Positions 24,075-31,886 of a stretch of DNA of 33,477 nt are shown here, piece after piece (position 1 is the first letter of the stretch; each line of letters starts with the position of its first letter). This stretch comes from Streptomyces diastatochromogenes (GTDB lineage Bacteria; Actinomycetota; Actinomycetes; Streptomycetales; Streptomycetaceae): assembly GCA_001550305.1 (NCBI GenBank), contig LRTP01000570.1, forward strand, positions 1-33,477. The letters are read 5' to 3'. The notes under the pieces were generated by a model. The model saw nothing but the letters and a program-made list of their open reading frames with translations. It ran no database searches and was not told the DNA's origin. The translations under genes and the position numbers were made by a program.

Positions 24075-24521
24075 TCAGTGCTTCGGGCCTGGCTCCGGGG
24101 TGGCGCGCCAGCCGTGCCAGCGGTGGACGGTGACGGCGATCACCGGGCCGTCCGGCGGCCGCTGCCGGTACTGCGCGTACTTCTCGCGCAGCAGGTCGAT
24201 CGCGGCCGTGTACTCGTCCTGTGTGCCGGGCGGCAGGACCCGGGCGTCGCCGTCCGCCCGTACCCACCACAGCCGCTCCCAGTCCTCGTCGTAGGCATCG
24301 ACGAGCAGGCACACGGCGGGGTGGGCGGCGATGTTGCGCAGCCGCCGTAGCCGCGGCGACCTCTTGGGTTTGTGGTCGACCGCGGTGACGATCTCGCCGC
24401 CACGCGCCGAGAAGACGAGGGGCACGAGGTGCGGGCGTCCCTCGGCGTCCACCGTCGCCAGGCGCGCCACCCGTGCCGCCACGAACCGGCGGCGCGCCTC
24501 CTTCTCGTCCATGTCCGGCAC
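24075..24521 (-). CDS. PPOX-class F420-dependent oxidoreductase (Rv0121-like)
   Basis: A 148-residue split-barrel flavin/F420-binding protein: RRRFVAARVARLATVDAEGRPHLVPLVF is the family signature, followed by VDHKPKRSPRLRRLRNIAAHP and a C-terminal WHGWRA. It matches the TIGR03668 type of F420-dependent enzymes. GTG 24521 has GGAG six bases upstream; ATG 24512 in the same frame lacks spacing. It is 65 bp downstream of an LLM-type F420 oxidoreductase gene, so both F420 enzymes may be transcribed together; substrates are unknown. Confidence 0.8.
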   Translation of the reverse strand: MPDMDEKEARRRFVAARVARLATVDAEGRPHLVPLVFSARGGEIVTAVDHKPKRSPRLRRLRNIAAHPAVCLLVDAYDEDWERLWWVRADGDARVLPPGTQDEYTAAIDLLREKYAQYRQRPPDGPVIAVTVHRWHGWRATPEPGPKH

Positions 24522-24585
24522 GGTGAGCTCCGATTCCCCGGCGGCGGGAACGCGGTGGGCTCGCGATTCCCGGCCGCCGGAAGCG

Positions 24586-25413
24586 TCAGCGGTGGGCGGA
24601 CACGGCCTCGGCCAGTTCGTCGAGTGTGCGCAGTGTCTCGTCCTCCGGCTGGGTCGGCAGATACAGCAGTACGCGGTCGACGCCGAGTTCCGCGTAGGTG
24701 TCGAGGGACTCGCGGTCGCTCCCGCCCGCATAGACCACGACGGCCGGCCGGTCACCGGCCGTCTTGCGCATCTGTTCGATGCGCGCGCCCAGTTCCTTGG
24801 GCGGTACGCCGCTGGGCAGCCACGCCGACCCGTACTCGGCGACGCGCGCGAAGGTGCGCTCGCTGTTGCCCCCGACCCAGATGGGCGGGTGCGGCCGCTG
24901 GACCGGCTTCGGCCAGGCGTAGACCGGTGCGAAGTCCACGAAGTCGCCGTGGAACTCGGCCTCGTCCTTCGTCCACAGTTCGATCATGGCGCGAATGCGT
25001 TCGTCCATCAGCCGGCCGCGGGAGGCCGGATCCGTGCCGTGGTTGCGCATCTCCTCCCGGTTCCAGCCGGCGCCGACACCGAACACGGCACGGCCGCCGG
25101 AGATCAGGTCGAGGGAGGCGATCTCCTTCGCGGTGGTGATCGGATCACGCTGGACCACCAGGGCGATCCCCGTGCCCAGGAGCAGGTCCCGGGTCACGGA
25201 GGCGGCTGCGGCGAGCGCCACGAACGGATCGAGCGTGCGGTAGTAGACGCGGGGCAGTTCCCCGCCGCCCGGATACGGCGTCTCCCGGTTCACCGGGATG
25301 TGCGAGTGCTCGGCCAGCAGCAGCGTGTCGAACCCGCGCTCTTCCAGAGCGGGCCCCAGGGCCCTGGGGCCGATGCCCTCGTCGGTGATGAACGTCGACA
25401 CTCCGAACTTCAT
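24586..25413 (-). CDS. LLM-class F420-dependent oxidoreductase
   Basis: A 275-residue bacterial luciferase-like TIM barrel: MKFGVSTFITDEGI at the start, LLLAEHSHIPVNRETPYPGG, LLLGTGIALVVQRDP, SGGRAVFGVGAGWN and RPHPPIWVGGNSE are typical of the F420-dependent branch. It should transfer hydride from reduced F420 to an unknown substrate. ATG 25413 has GAGG upstream and fits the family start; the frame runs to GTG 25467, which overlaps the upstream stop (GTGA) but has no usable ribosome site. It is 50 bp after the stop of the 183-residue protein gene. Confidence 0.88.
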   Translation of the reverse strand: MKFGVSTFITDEGIGPRALGPALEERGFDTLLLAEHSHIPVNRETPYPGGGELPRVYYRTLDPFVALAAAASVTRDLLLGTGIALVVQRDPITTAKEIASLDLISGGRAVFGVGAGWNREEMRNHGTDPASRGRLMDERIRAMIELWTKDEAEFHGDFVDFAPVYAWPKPVQRPHPPIWVGGNSERTFARVAEYGSAWLPSGVPPKELGARIEQMRKTAGDRPAVVVYAGGSDRESLDTYAELGVDRVLLYLPTQPEDETLRTLDELAEAVSAHR

Positions 25414-25463
25414 CCGCGACCACCTCGTCTTGTCGGCTGTTGCCGCCAGTGTGACGTGGTCGG

Positions 25464-26015
25464 TCACTCCTCGTCAGGTGCGGCGTCTCGCGGCGTGGCG
25501 TCCGGACCCTGGGCCCTGACCCGCTGCACATGTTCCAGCGAGTCGCGCAGTTCCGTCAGCCAGTCGTCGGCGTGACGCTGGACCAGGCGGACACACCAGG
25601 CGAGGGCGTCACTGCGGCTGCGCGCGACCCCGGCGGCGATGAGGGTGTCGAGGACCTGGCGCTCGGGCTGGCGCAACCGGGTCATGACGGGCGCGGCGAT
25701 GTGGGTGAACAGGGCGCGCTCGCCCCCGCACTCCACGCCCCAGGAGACCTTCTTGCCGAACCGGTGCTCGGCTTCCCGTGCCACCGCGACCCGGTCGTCG
25801 CGGGTGCGCTCGCGGAATTCCTGGATACGTGCCTGGGCGGCCGCCTCCTTCTCGGCGTCCGAGGCGCCTTCGGCGAGCCCGGGCTCGGGGATGCGGCCGA
25901 CGACGGTGATCTCCTCCCGGTCGACCCTCACCTCCACCAGGCTCTCGAAGAGATCGTCGGGCAGGCGGCCGGCGAACCAGCCGCGCAGCTTCTCGTGCTG
26001 CTCTGAAGTAATCAT
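25464..26015 (-). CDS. Conserved hypothetical protein, possible RHH-like C-terminus
   Basis: A 183-residue soluble protein (MITSEQHEKLRGWFAGRLPD) with an alpha/beta start, an acidic coiled stretch (ASDAEKEAAAQARIQEFRER) and a C-terminal helix pair (RQVLDTLIAAGVARSRSDALAWC) resembling the helices of ribbon-helix-helix proteins. I do not recognise its function. Its ATG lies inside inverted repeats (26007-26030), which would suit autoregulation. No ribosome site is well placed; GGAG is 13 bases away, so it may be leaderless. It heads a minus-strand unit with the two F420 enzyme genes. Confidence 0.7.
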   Translation of the reverse strand: MITSEQHEKLRGWFAGRLPDDLFESLVEVRVDREEITVVGRIPEPGLAEGASDAEKEAAAQARIQEFRERTRDDRVAVAREAEHRFGKKVSWGVECGGERALFTHIAAPVMTRLRQPERQVLDTLIAAGVARSRSDALAWCVRLVQRHADDWLTELRDSLEHVQRVRAQGPDATPRDAAPDEE

Positions 26016-26030
26016 GTAATGACGATTACT
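26007..26030. promoter_or_regulatory. Inverted repeats on the start codon of the 183-residue protein gene
   Basis: AGTAATC-N10-GATTACT (26007-26030) is a perfect seven-base dyad, and a second dyad GTAAT-GACG-ATTAC (26016-26029) is nested in it. The start codon (26013-26015, minus strand) lies in the left half, so a bound protein would block initiation or transcription. It sits in an AT-rich island. Confidence 0.5.
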
Positions 26031-26324
26031 CCATTGCGCGGAAGAAGCAAGGGGGTCCGCCGGAGGCTGAACCGGAATGTTTCAGGCCTATTGCGGAGCC
26101 GGGGGAATCCGGCCAGGAGGGTGCCCCTGGCGATCAACAACCCTTCAGTTCCGGGGCTTGAACGTTCGAATTTCGTAACTTCACGCCACTGCTTCAATAC
26201 TCAAGGTTACTGAAACGCATGGGGTCGATGTGTGTTTCCGGTCCGGACTCGGCAGACTCGCGCTCGCCGCACCGGCACCCAATCGAGCCGGTACTGCATT
26301 CAATCGAGCGGAAGGATGCACACA
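26016..26324. other. 309-bp divergent region between hypothetical and SSI genes
   Basis: No convincing gene; a 64-codon plus-strand frame at 26019-26213 is Arg/Asn rich with no ribosome site. The region holds the inverted repeat at its left end, a candidate AdpA site (26106-26115) and an AT-richer part (about 26145-26225) with GAACGTTC near 26159, which probably carries the SSI promoter. Confidence 0.5.
26106..26115 (-). promoter_or_regulatory. Candidate AdpA-binding site
   Basis: The minus strand reads TGGCCGGATT, an exact match to the published AdpA consensus TGGCSNGWWY, 210 bp before the SSI start codon. AdpA is the A-factor-cascade activator and is known to activate subtilisin-inhibitor genes in Streptomyces griseus. 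One ten-base match is weak on its own. Confidence 0.35.
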
Positions 26325-26819
26325 ATGCCGAATACCGCGCGCTGGGCAGCGACTCTCACCCTCACGGCCGCTGCCGTCTGCGGCCCCCTCGGGGGGTCCG
26401 CCCTCGCCACCCCGGCCCACGCGACCCAGACGGCTGAGACCCGGACGGTCACGAGTCAGGCCCACGCCACGCCGGCTCTCGCCCCCTCAGGGCTCTACGC
26501 CCCCTCGGCCCTGGTGCTCACCACGGGCCACGGGGAGACCGCCGCCACCGTCACACCGGAGCGCGCGGTCACGCTGAACTGCGCCCCGACCCCCTCCGGC
26601 ACCCACCCCGCCGCCTACGACGCCTGTGCCGAACTCCGGTCGGTGAACGGCGACTTCGACGCCCTGACCCTGAGAGACGGCGCACTGTGTACGCGGCAGT
26701 TCGATCCGGTGGTCGTCACCGTCCAGGGCGTCTGGCGCGGCAAGCGCGTCGCGTACGAACGGACCTTCGCCAACGAGTGCGTGAAGAACTCCTACGGGAC
26801 GAGCTTCTTCGCGTTCTGA
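26325..26819 (+). CDS. Streptomyces subtilisin inhibitor (SSI) family, P1 arginine
   Basis: A 164-residue secreted serine-protease inhibitor. Signal peptide: [20 protein letters not shown] with likely cleavage after ALA or AHA. Mature region: [29 protein letters not shown], the reactive loop LCTRQFDP and the ending [12 protein letters not shown]. Disulphide cysteines are Cys86-Cys101 and Cys122-Cys152. Against SSI (MCPMVYDP), P1 is Arg124 and P1' Gln125, so trypsin-like proteases are the expected targets rather than subtilisin. GGAAGG lies nine bases before ATG 26325; ATG 26316 is too close to it. Genes of this family are controlled with development; an AdpA-like site is upstream. Confidence 0.93.
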   Translation: MPNTARWAATLTLTAAAVCGPLGGSALATPAHATQTAETRTVTSQAHATPALAPSGLYAPSALVLTTGHGETAATVTPERAVTLNCAPTPSGTHPAAYDACAELRSVNGDFDALTLRDGALCTRQFDPVVVTVQGVWRGKRVAYERTFANECVKNSYGTSFFAF

Positions 26820-26934
26820 GAGACCGGGATCGCGCGGCCTTCGTGAGCGTCGAACGGGGTCAGTAGGTGGGGAGTGCGCGCCCCGAAGCACGGAGTACGA
26901 CGCGATCTCGCATCGGGGGTCGGTCAGGCGGAGT

Positions 26935-26953
26935 GGGGCCGCCGGCCGGCCCC
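26935..26953 (+). terminator. Hairpin after the SSI gene
   Basis: GGGGCCG-CCGGC-CGGCCCC is a perfect seven-pair stem with a five-base loop 115 bp after the SSI stop, without a T-run. It probably separates the SSI transcript from the ABC operon promoter about 75 bp downstream. Confidence 0.45.
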
Positions 26954-27027
26954 CGACATCTGTCTGCCCCGGCGCGGTGTCCTCAACACCGGCTCGGTCA
27001 CCTCAACTCGTAGTTGTGTCAGAAGTG

Positions 27028-27056
27028 TTGACCCCGCATTGGAAACGTTTTAATTT
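27028..27056 (+). promoter_or_regulatory. Promoter of the sugar ABC operon
   Basis: TTGACC (27028-27033) and TAATTT (27051-27056) are 17 bases apart, the best housekeeping-type promoter in the window. The start point would be near 27063, a leader of about 28 bases to GTG 27091. The spacer contains a LacI-type operator. Confidence 0.75.
27043..27050. promoter_or_regulatory. LacI-family operator O1
   Basis: AAACGTTT (27043-27050), within GGAAACGTTTTAA, is an even palindrome with central CG, the usual LacI/GalR half-site pattern. It sits between the -35 and the -10, so binding would block polymerase. The LacI gene at 30669 in the same operon is the obvious partner. Confidence 0.7.
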
Positions 27057-27090
27057 CCCCTCACCCGACAGTCCCAGGTGAGGAGGCTCC

Positions 27091-28071
27091 GTGGCCGCAG
27101 TGTTGCGGGACCACGCAGGTACAGAGGCGGTGGACACTTCACGCCGCCCTCCGATCGAGGCCCGTCGCGGCTTGAAACGTTTTCAGAAGCGCGGCAGCAG
27201 GGCGCTGTTCCTGCTGATGCTCCCCGGGCTCGCCTACTTCCTGGTCTTCCACTACGGCGCCCTGCTCGGCAACGTCATCGCGTTCAAGGACTACGTCCCG
27301 TTCGACGGCGTCTGGGGCAGTCGTTGGGTGGGTCTCGACAACTTCCGGCGGATGTTCGAGGACGGCGAGTTCTGGGACGCGGTCCTCAACACCCTCTGGA
27401 TCGCGGTCCTGCAGATCGTCTTCTACTTCCCCGTCCCGCTCGCCCTCGCCCTGCTGCTGCACAGCCTCACCCGCAGCAGCATCCGCCGCTTCGTGCAGTC
27501 GGTGGCCTACCTGCCGCACTTCATCTCATGGGTGATCGTCGTCGCCCTGTTCCAGCAGGTCCTGGGCGACACGGGCATGGTGAACAGCTATCTCGGCGAC
27601 GCCGGCCTGCACACCGTCGACATCATCGGCAACCCCGACGCCTTCAAACCGCTCGTCGTCGCCCAGGTCATCTGGAAGGACGCCGGCTGGGGCACGATCA
27701 TCTTCCTCGCCGCGCTCTCCCAGGTCGACGAGCAGCAGTACGAGGCCGCGGCCATCGACGGCGCGGGCCCCTGGCGCCGCTTCTGGCACGTCACCCTGCC
27801 CGCCATCCGCGCGGTGATCGTGCTGCTGCTCATTATGCGGCTCGGCGACATCCTCTCGGTCGGCTTCGAACAGATGCTGCTCCAGCGGGATGCCGTCGGC
27901 CCGCAGGCCGCCGAGATCATCGACACCTTCGTCTACTACCAGGGCATCGTCGGCGGCGACTACGGATTCGCCGCCGCCGCGGGCCTGTTCAAGGGTGTCG
28001 TCGGCGCCCTGCTCGTCTACGCGGCCAACAAGGTCGCCCACCGCCTCGGCGAACAGGGGGTCTACCGGTGA
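27091..28071 (+). CDS. Carbohydrate ABC transporter permease, LplB-type
   Basis: A 326-residue inner-membrane permease with six helices and the cytoplasmic EAA loop EQQYEAAAIDGAGPWRRFWHVTLP that contacts the ATPase. The N-terminal helix (RALFLLMLPGLAYFLVFHYG) and the family layout match LplB-type sugar importers, often used for oligosaccharides. GTG 27091 has GAGGAGG five bases before it. The gene contains operator O2 near its start. It overlaps the second permease by GTGA. No ATPase gene is in the operon; in Streptomyces the shared ATPase MsiK usually serves such systems. Confidence 0.92.
   Translation: MAAVLRDHAGTEAVDTSRRPPIEARRGLKRFQKRGSRALFLLMLPGLAYFLVFHYGALLGNVIAFKDYVPFDGVWGSRWVGLDNFRRMFEDGEFWDAVLNTLWIAVLQIVFYFPVPLALALLLHSLTRSSIRRFVQSVAYLPHFISWVIVVALFQQVLGDTGMVNSYLGDAGLHTVDIIGNPDAFKPLVVAQVIWKDAGWGTIIFLAALSQVDEQQYEAAAIDGAGPWRRFWHVTLPAIRAVIVLLLIMRLGDILSVGFEQMLLQRDAVGPQAAEIIDTFVYYQGIVGGDYGFAAAAGLFKGVVGALLVYAANKVAHRLGEQGVYR
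27175..27182. promoter_or_regulatory. LacI-family operator O2, inside the first permease gene
   Basis: A second AAACGTTT, in TTGAAACGTTTTCA, lies 132 bp downstream of O1, about 85 bases into the permease gene. AT-rich codons here (KRFQKR) stand out from the GC-rich surroundings. Two sites at this spacing suggest DNA looping by a LacI-type repressor, or a roadblock. Confidence 0.65.
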
Positions 28072-28955
28072 GCACCCATGCCCGGCCCGGCTGGATGGAG
28101 AAGCCGAGGCCCGCGACCCAGGCCGCCAAGGCCGTCGCCCTCGTCGCCGTCGTCCTGCTGGTGTGCGTGCCGTTCCTCGGCATCCTCTCCACCTCGCTCG
28201 CCTCCCAGCGGGAGGTCGTCGCGAACGGCGGCTGGGTGCTCTGGCCCCAGCACCCCACCCTCAAGGCCTACCGCGACATCCTCGACGGCGGCATCGTCAC
28301 CCATGCCCTCGGCGTCAGCGCGGGCGTCACCCTCGTCGGCACCCTGCTCAGCCTCGTCTGCACCGTCACCCTCGCCTACGCGCTGTCGCGCCCCGGCGTC
28401 TTCGGCGGCAAACCGGTCCTGCTCCTGATCCTGTTCACCTTCCTCTTCCCCCCAGGCATGATCCCCGGCTTCCTGCTGGTCAAGGAGCTGGGCATGCTCG
28501 ACTCGTACAGCTCGCTGATCCTTCCCGTGCTCGTGAACGTGTTCAACCTCGTCGTCCTGCGCGGTTTCTTCCAGGGGATCCCGGAGGAGCTGTACGAGGC
28601 CGCGTGGCTGGACGGGGCGGGGGACTGGCGGGTGCTGTGGTCGGTCGTACTGCCCCTGTCGAAGGCGGCCCTCGCCGTCGTCGGACTGTTCTACGCGGTG
28701 GCGTACTGGAACTCCTGGTTCTACGCCTCCCTGTATCTGGAGAGCGACCACTGGCCGCTCCAACAGGTGCTGCGCACCTACGTGGTGGCCGGTTCCGGGC
28801 TCACCGACACGACGGTCGGCGAGGGCACGGTCAACGCGCCGCAGACCGTGCAGATGGCGGTCCTGGTGATCGCCACCGTACCGATCCTGCTCGTCTATCC
28901 CTTCCTCCAGAAGTACTTCACCAAGGGCGTGCTCACCGGCGCCGTCAAGAGCTGA
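28068..28955 (+). CDS. Carbohydrate ABC transporter permease, YtcP-type
   Basis: A 295-residue partner permease with six helices; the EAA loop reads EELYEAAWLDGAGDWRVLWSVVLP. The C-terminus ends PFLQKYFTKGVLTGAVKS, typical of this permease class. GTG 28068 overlaps the upstream TGA in a GTGA, so translation is coupled. It forms the channel with the upstream permease; the binding-protein gene follows 29 bp later. Confidence 0.92.
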   Translation: MSTHARPGWMEKPRPATQAAKAVALVAVVLLVCVPFLGILSTSLASQREVVANGGWVLWPQHPTLKAYRDILDGGIVTHALGVSAGVTLVGTLLSLVCTVTLAYALSRPGVFGGKPVLLLILFTFLFPPGMIPGFLLVKELGMLDSYSSLILPVLVNVFNLVVLRGFFQGIPEELYEAAWLDGAGDWRVLWSVVLPLSKAALAVVGLFYAVAYWNSWFYASLYLESDHWPLQQVLRTYVVAGSGLTDTTVGEGTVNAPQTVQMAVLVIATVPILLVYPFLQKYFTKGVLTGAVKS

Positions 28956-28984
28956 CTCCGTCCACCAGGAAAGGTCGGTTTCCC

Positions 28985-30634
28985 ATGCCCTCCCTGTCCC
29001 GGCGCACCCTGCTGCGCTCGATGGCCGTCGGCGGCGCCGCGCTCGCCGCCCCCGGCACACTGGCCGCCTGCTCGACCGGCTCGGGTGACGGCGACGTCTC
29101 CAACGCGGGCAAGAAGCTGGCCCCTTGGCCCGCGTACAAGGCGTACGCCGGCCCGAAGCCCGACCTCGCGCCCACCGACGCCGGGGTCCAGGCCGGATAC
29201 ACCGCCTACCCCGGCGACCTGGTCACGGCCGTCTCGGGCACGCCCGGCGACGGCTCCACCGTCAAGGTCATGTCCGTGACCTTCGGCACGCCGCCCAAGC
29301 CCGCGTCCGCGAACCAGTTCTGGGCGGCGGTCGAGAAGGCGCTCGGCGTGAAGATCGAATACACGATCATCTCGCAGACCGACTACCAGAAGAAGATGGC
29401 CACGGTGATGGCCGGTGACCCGGGCGAACTGCCCGACATCATCAACGTCTTCTCCGGATTCGTGCTGCCCCGAGAGGCCCAGTTCGTGCAGCGCAGGGCC
29501 GAGGACCTCACCCCGTACCTCTCCGGCGAGGCCATCGCGGCCTATCCCAACCTCGCCAACATCCCCACCCACGCCTGGCGCGACATGGGCCGCGTCGGCG
29601 GCCGGATCTACGGCATTCCCCTGGAACGCCCGCTGCCGGGCTCCACCCTCTGGCTCAACCAGGCCTTCTTCACCGACGCGGGGATGAAGGAGGGCTGGAC
29701 CTCCCAGGACTTCGCCGCCGTCGCCAAGAAGGGCACCAGCGGAAAGAAGTACGCGCTCGGGGCCGCGACCGGCTCGCTGTTCGGCAACGCGGTGCACTCC
29801 GCCGCGCACAACGCGCCACAGGGCTGGGCCGTGGACAAGGACGGCACCTTCCACGCGAACTACGGCGACGAACGCTACAAAGCGGCGGTCGCCTATCAGG
29901 CGCAGCTCCGCAAGAACGGCTCCTACCACCCCGACGCCACCTCCCTCTCCCAGCCGGACCTGAGCACGCTCTTCCTCAACGGCACGGTCGGCTCCATGCA
30001 GGACGGATTCGGCGGGTACCTCCCCAAGTACCTCGACTCCAAGGGCTTGTTGACCCCGGCCGCCGCGCTGCCGTACAGCGTGAACGGGACACCCGGTGGG
30101 ATCGTCGCCGGCCGCCGCTCCTTCGGCTACACGGTCCTGAAGAAGGCGAAGAAGGAACGTATCGAGCTTCTCCTGCGCGTCCTGAACTACCTCGCCGCGC
30201 CCTTCGGCAGCAAGGAGTGGGAACTCGTCCACTACGGCGTCGAGGGCACCCACTTCACCCGCGGCAAGGACGGCTCGCCCGAGGCCACCAAGCTCGGCGA
30301 CGTCGAGAACAACACCAACCTGCCGCTGAAGTACCTCGCCGAGGGGCCCCAGGTGCTGTTCGTGCCGGGCATGCCCGAGGCCGTACGCGCCCTGCACGCC
30401 TGGCAGGTGAAGGTGGTCCCGGTGGCGATCCGCAACGCGTCCTTCGGGTTGCAGTCCAGCACGTACACCGCCCAGGGCACCACGCTCAGGGCGCTGATGG
30501 ACGACACGGTCACCGGCGTCGTCGCGGGCCGCCTGCCGCTGTCCGAGCTCGACGCGGCCGCGAGGAAATGGCGCGACCGGGGCGGCGACAGAATGGCCGA
30601 GGAGTTCGCGAAGGACTACGCCGCCAACACCTGA
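28985..30634 (+). CDS. Extracellular sugar-binding lipoprotein (Tat type)
   Basis: A 549-residue solute-binding protein for the ABC importer. It begins SRRTLLRSMAVGGAALAAP (twin-arginine motif) and then LAACS, a lipobox whose Cys would be lipid-anchored, so it is a folded, Tat-exported lipoprotein. Family landmarks are KVMSVTFGTPP, ELPDIINVFSGFVLP, RIYGIPLERPLPGSTLWLNQAFF and WELVHYGVEGTHFT, typical of LplA-like oligosaccharide binders. AGGAAAGG lies 10-12 bases before ATG 28985. The ligand is not readable; with DUF2264 downstream, a plant polysaccharide or a uronic-acid oligosaccharide is plausible but only inferred. Confidence 0.9.
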   Translation: MPSLSRRTLLRSMAVGGAALAAPGTLAACSTGSGDGDVSNAGKKLAPWPAYKAYAGPKPDLAPTDAGVQAGYTAYPGDLVTAVSGTPGDGSTVKVMSVTFGTPPKPASANQFWAAVEKALGVKIEYTIISQTDYQKKMATVMAGDPGELPDIINVFSGFVLPREAQFVQRRAEDLTPYLSGEAIAAYPNLANIPTHAWRDMGRVGGRIYGIPLERPLPGSTLWLNQAFFTDAGMKEGWTSQDFAAVAKKGTSGKKYALGAATGSLFGNAVHSAAHNAPQGWAVDKDGTFHANYGDERYKAAVAYQAQLRKNGSYHPDATSLSQPDLSTLFLNGTVGSMQDGFGGYLPKYLDSKGLLTPAAALPYSVNGTPGGIVAGRRSFGYTVLKKAKKERIELLLRVLNYLAAPFGSKEWELVHYGVEGTHFTRGKDGSPEATKLGDVENNTNLPLKYLAEGPQVLFVPGMPEAVRALHAWQVKVVPVAIRNASFGLQSSTYTAQGTTLRALMDDTVTGVVAGRLPLSELDAAARKWRDRGGDRMAEEFAKDYAANT

Positions 30635-30668
30635 GGCGGCGGAGGCGGTCGAAGGAGAGGCGCGGGGG

Positions 30669-31886
30669 ATGGGCATGGGGATGGGGAACGACATGACGTC
30701 GAAGGGGCGGGTCACGATCCGCGAGGTGGCCGAGCGGGCCGGAGTGTCCATGGCCACGGTCTCGCGCGTGCTCAGCGGCAACCACCCGGTGCCCGCGTCC
30801 ACCAGGGCCCGGGTGCTGCGCGCCGCCCGCGACCTCGACTACGTCGCCAACGCGCACGCCCGCGCCCTGGTCGGCGGCGGCCGCAAGATGGTCGCCGTCG
30901 TCCTGCGCCAGGTCACCAGTCCCTTCTACGCCCAGGTCGCCGAGGGCGTGGAGGCGGAGGCCGCCGCCCGCGGCTGGCTCTGTCTGGTCGGCACCACGGG
31001 CGGTGACCCGGGGCGCGAGCTGGAGTTCGTCCAGTTGATGCGCGAGGAGGGGGCGCGACTGGTGATCCTGGTCGGCGGGGTCGTCGAGGACGACGCCTAC
31101 CGGGAGCGCGTCGCGCACTACGCGCAGGCGCTCGCCTCGGCCGGCGCGCGGCTCGTCCTGTGCGGGAGGCCCGCGCCGGATCCCGACATCCCGGCGCTCG
31201 TCGTCGAGTTCGACAACGAGGCCGGGGCACGCGCGATCACCGGCCATCTGCTCTCGGCCGGCCACCGCAGGATCGTCTTCCTCGGCGGCCTGCCCGGCAA
31301 CACGGCCCTCGACGCCCGCGTCGCCGGATACCGGGCCGCACTCGCCGAACACGGCCTGGGTCCCGAGGCCGCCCACGTCGTCGACTGCGGCCTGGGCCGG
31401 GCGGCGGGCCACCGCGCGATGACGGAACTGCTCAAGGCGGGCGGAGACCCGGGCCCCGGTGACACCGCCACCCCGGACACCGCCACCTCGGGTACCGCCG
31501 CCCTCGACACCGCCACCCGCGACGCCGCCAACCCAGGTACCGCCACCCCGGACACCGCCCCCGCGCGCTTCACTGCGGTCTTCGCCGGGGACGACATGGT
31601 CGCCGCCGGAGCCCTGCGGGCCATCTCCGACGCCGGGCTGCGCGTGCCCCAGGACATCTCGGTGGTCGGCTACAACGACATCCCGCTCGCCGAGGACTTC
31701 AACCCCCCGCTCACCACCGTCCGCACCCCAGCCGAGGAACTCGGCCGTGCCGCCGTCCGCATCGCCCTGCGCGACCCCGAACACGCGGCGGGCGCCCACC
31801 ACTTGCTCGGCACCCACATCGTCGTGCGCGACAGCGTCCAGCCGCCCCCGCCCGGCAGAGAAGACGGAGGATCCACTCCCGTATGA
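30669..31886 (+). CDS. LacI-family repressor with repeat insertion
   Basis: A 405-residue regulator: N-terminal HTH (TIREVAERAGVSMATVSRVLSGNHPVP) and hinge helix, then a periplasmic-binding-like sensor domain (VVLRQVTSPFYAQVAEG, HRRIVFLGGLPGN, FAGDDMVAAGALRAI, ISVVGYNDIPLAE). It should bind the AAACGTTT operators. Residues 265-299 are a low-complexity Thr/Ala/Asp insertion from a seven-copy 15-bp tandem repeat, lying in a loop of the sensor domain. The start is ambiguous: ATGs at 30669, 30675, 30681 and 30693 are all in frame; 30669 is kept. The stop overlaps the DUF2264 start (ATGA). Confidence 0.9.
   Translation: MGMGMGNDMTSKGRVTIREVAERAGVSMATVSRVLSGNHPVPASTRARVLRAARDLDYVANAHARALVGGGRKMVAVVLRQVTSPFYAQVAEGVEAEAAARGWLCLVGTTGGDPGRELEFVQLMREEGARLVILVGGVVEDDAYRERVAHYAQALASAGARLVLCGRPAPDPDIPALVVEFDNEAGARAITGHLLSAGHRRIVFLGGLPGNTALDARVAGYRAALAEHGLGPEAAHVVDCGLGRAAGHRAMTELLKAGGDPGPGDTATPDTATSGTAALDTATRDAANPGTATPDTAPARFTAVFAGDDMVAAGALRAISDAGLRVPQDISVVGYNDIPLAEDFNPPLTTVRTPAEELGRAAVRIALRDPEHAAGAHHLLGTHIVVRDSVQPPPPGREDGGSTPV
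31461..31565 (+). repeat. 15-bp tandem repeat, seven copies, inside the LacI gene
   Basis: Seven in-frame 15-bp units with a GACACCGCCACC-like core fill 31461-31565 and encode five-residue steps DTATP, DTATS, GTAAL, DTATR, DAANP, GTATP, DTAPA. Because the unit is a multiple of three, copy-number change would keep the frame. The repeat lies in a surface loop of the sensor domain. Confidence 0.9.

Noticed and set aside
22125..24350. 741-codon plus-strand frame antisense to the permease
   Set aside because: Arg/Gln/Glu-rich shadow with no motifs; the opposite strand encodes a clear NCS1 permease.
26019..26213. 64-codon plus-strand frame before the SSI gene
   Set aside because: Begins inside the inverted repeat, lacks a ribosome site and has unusual composition; the SSI leader is the better reading.
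31461..31565. CRISPR array
   Set aside because: The repeat units are contiguous 15-bp copies with no spacers and lie within a coding frame.
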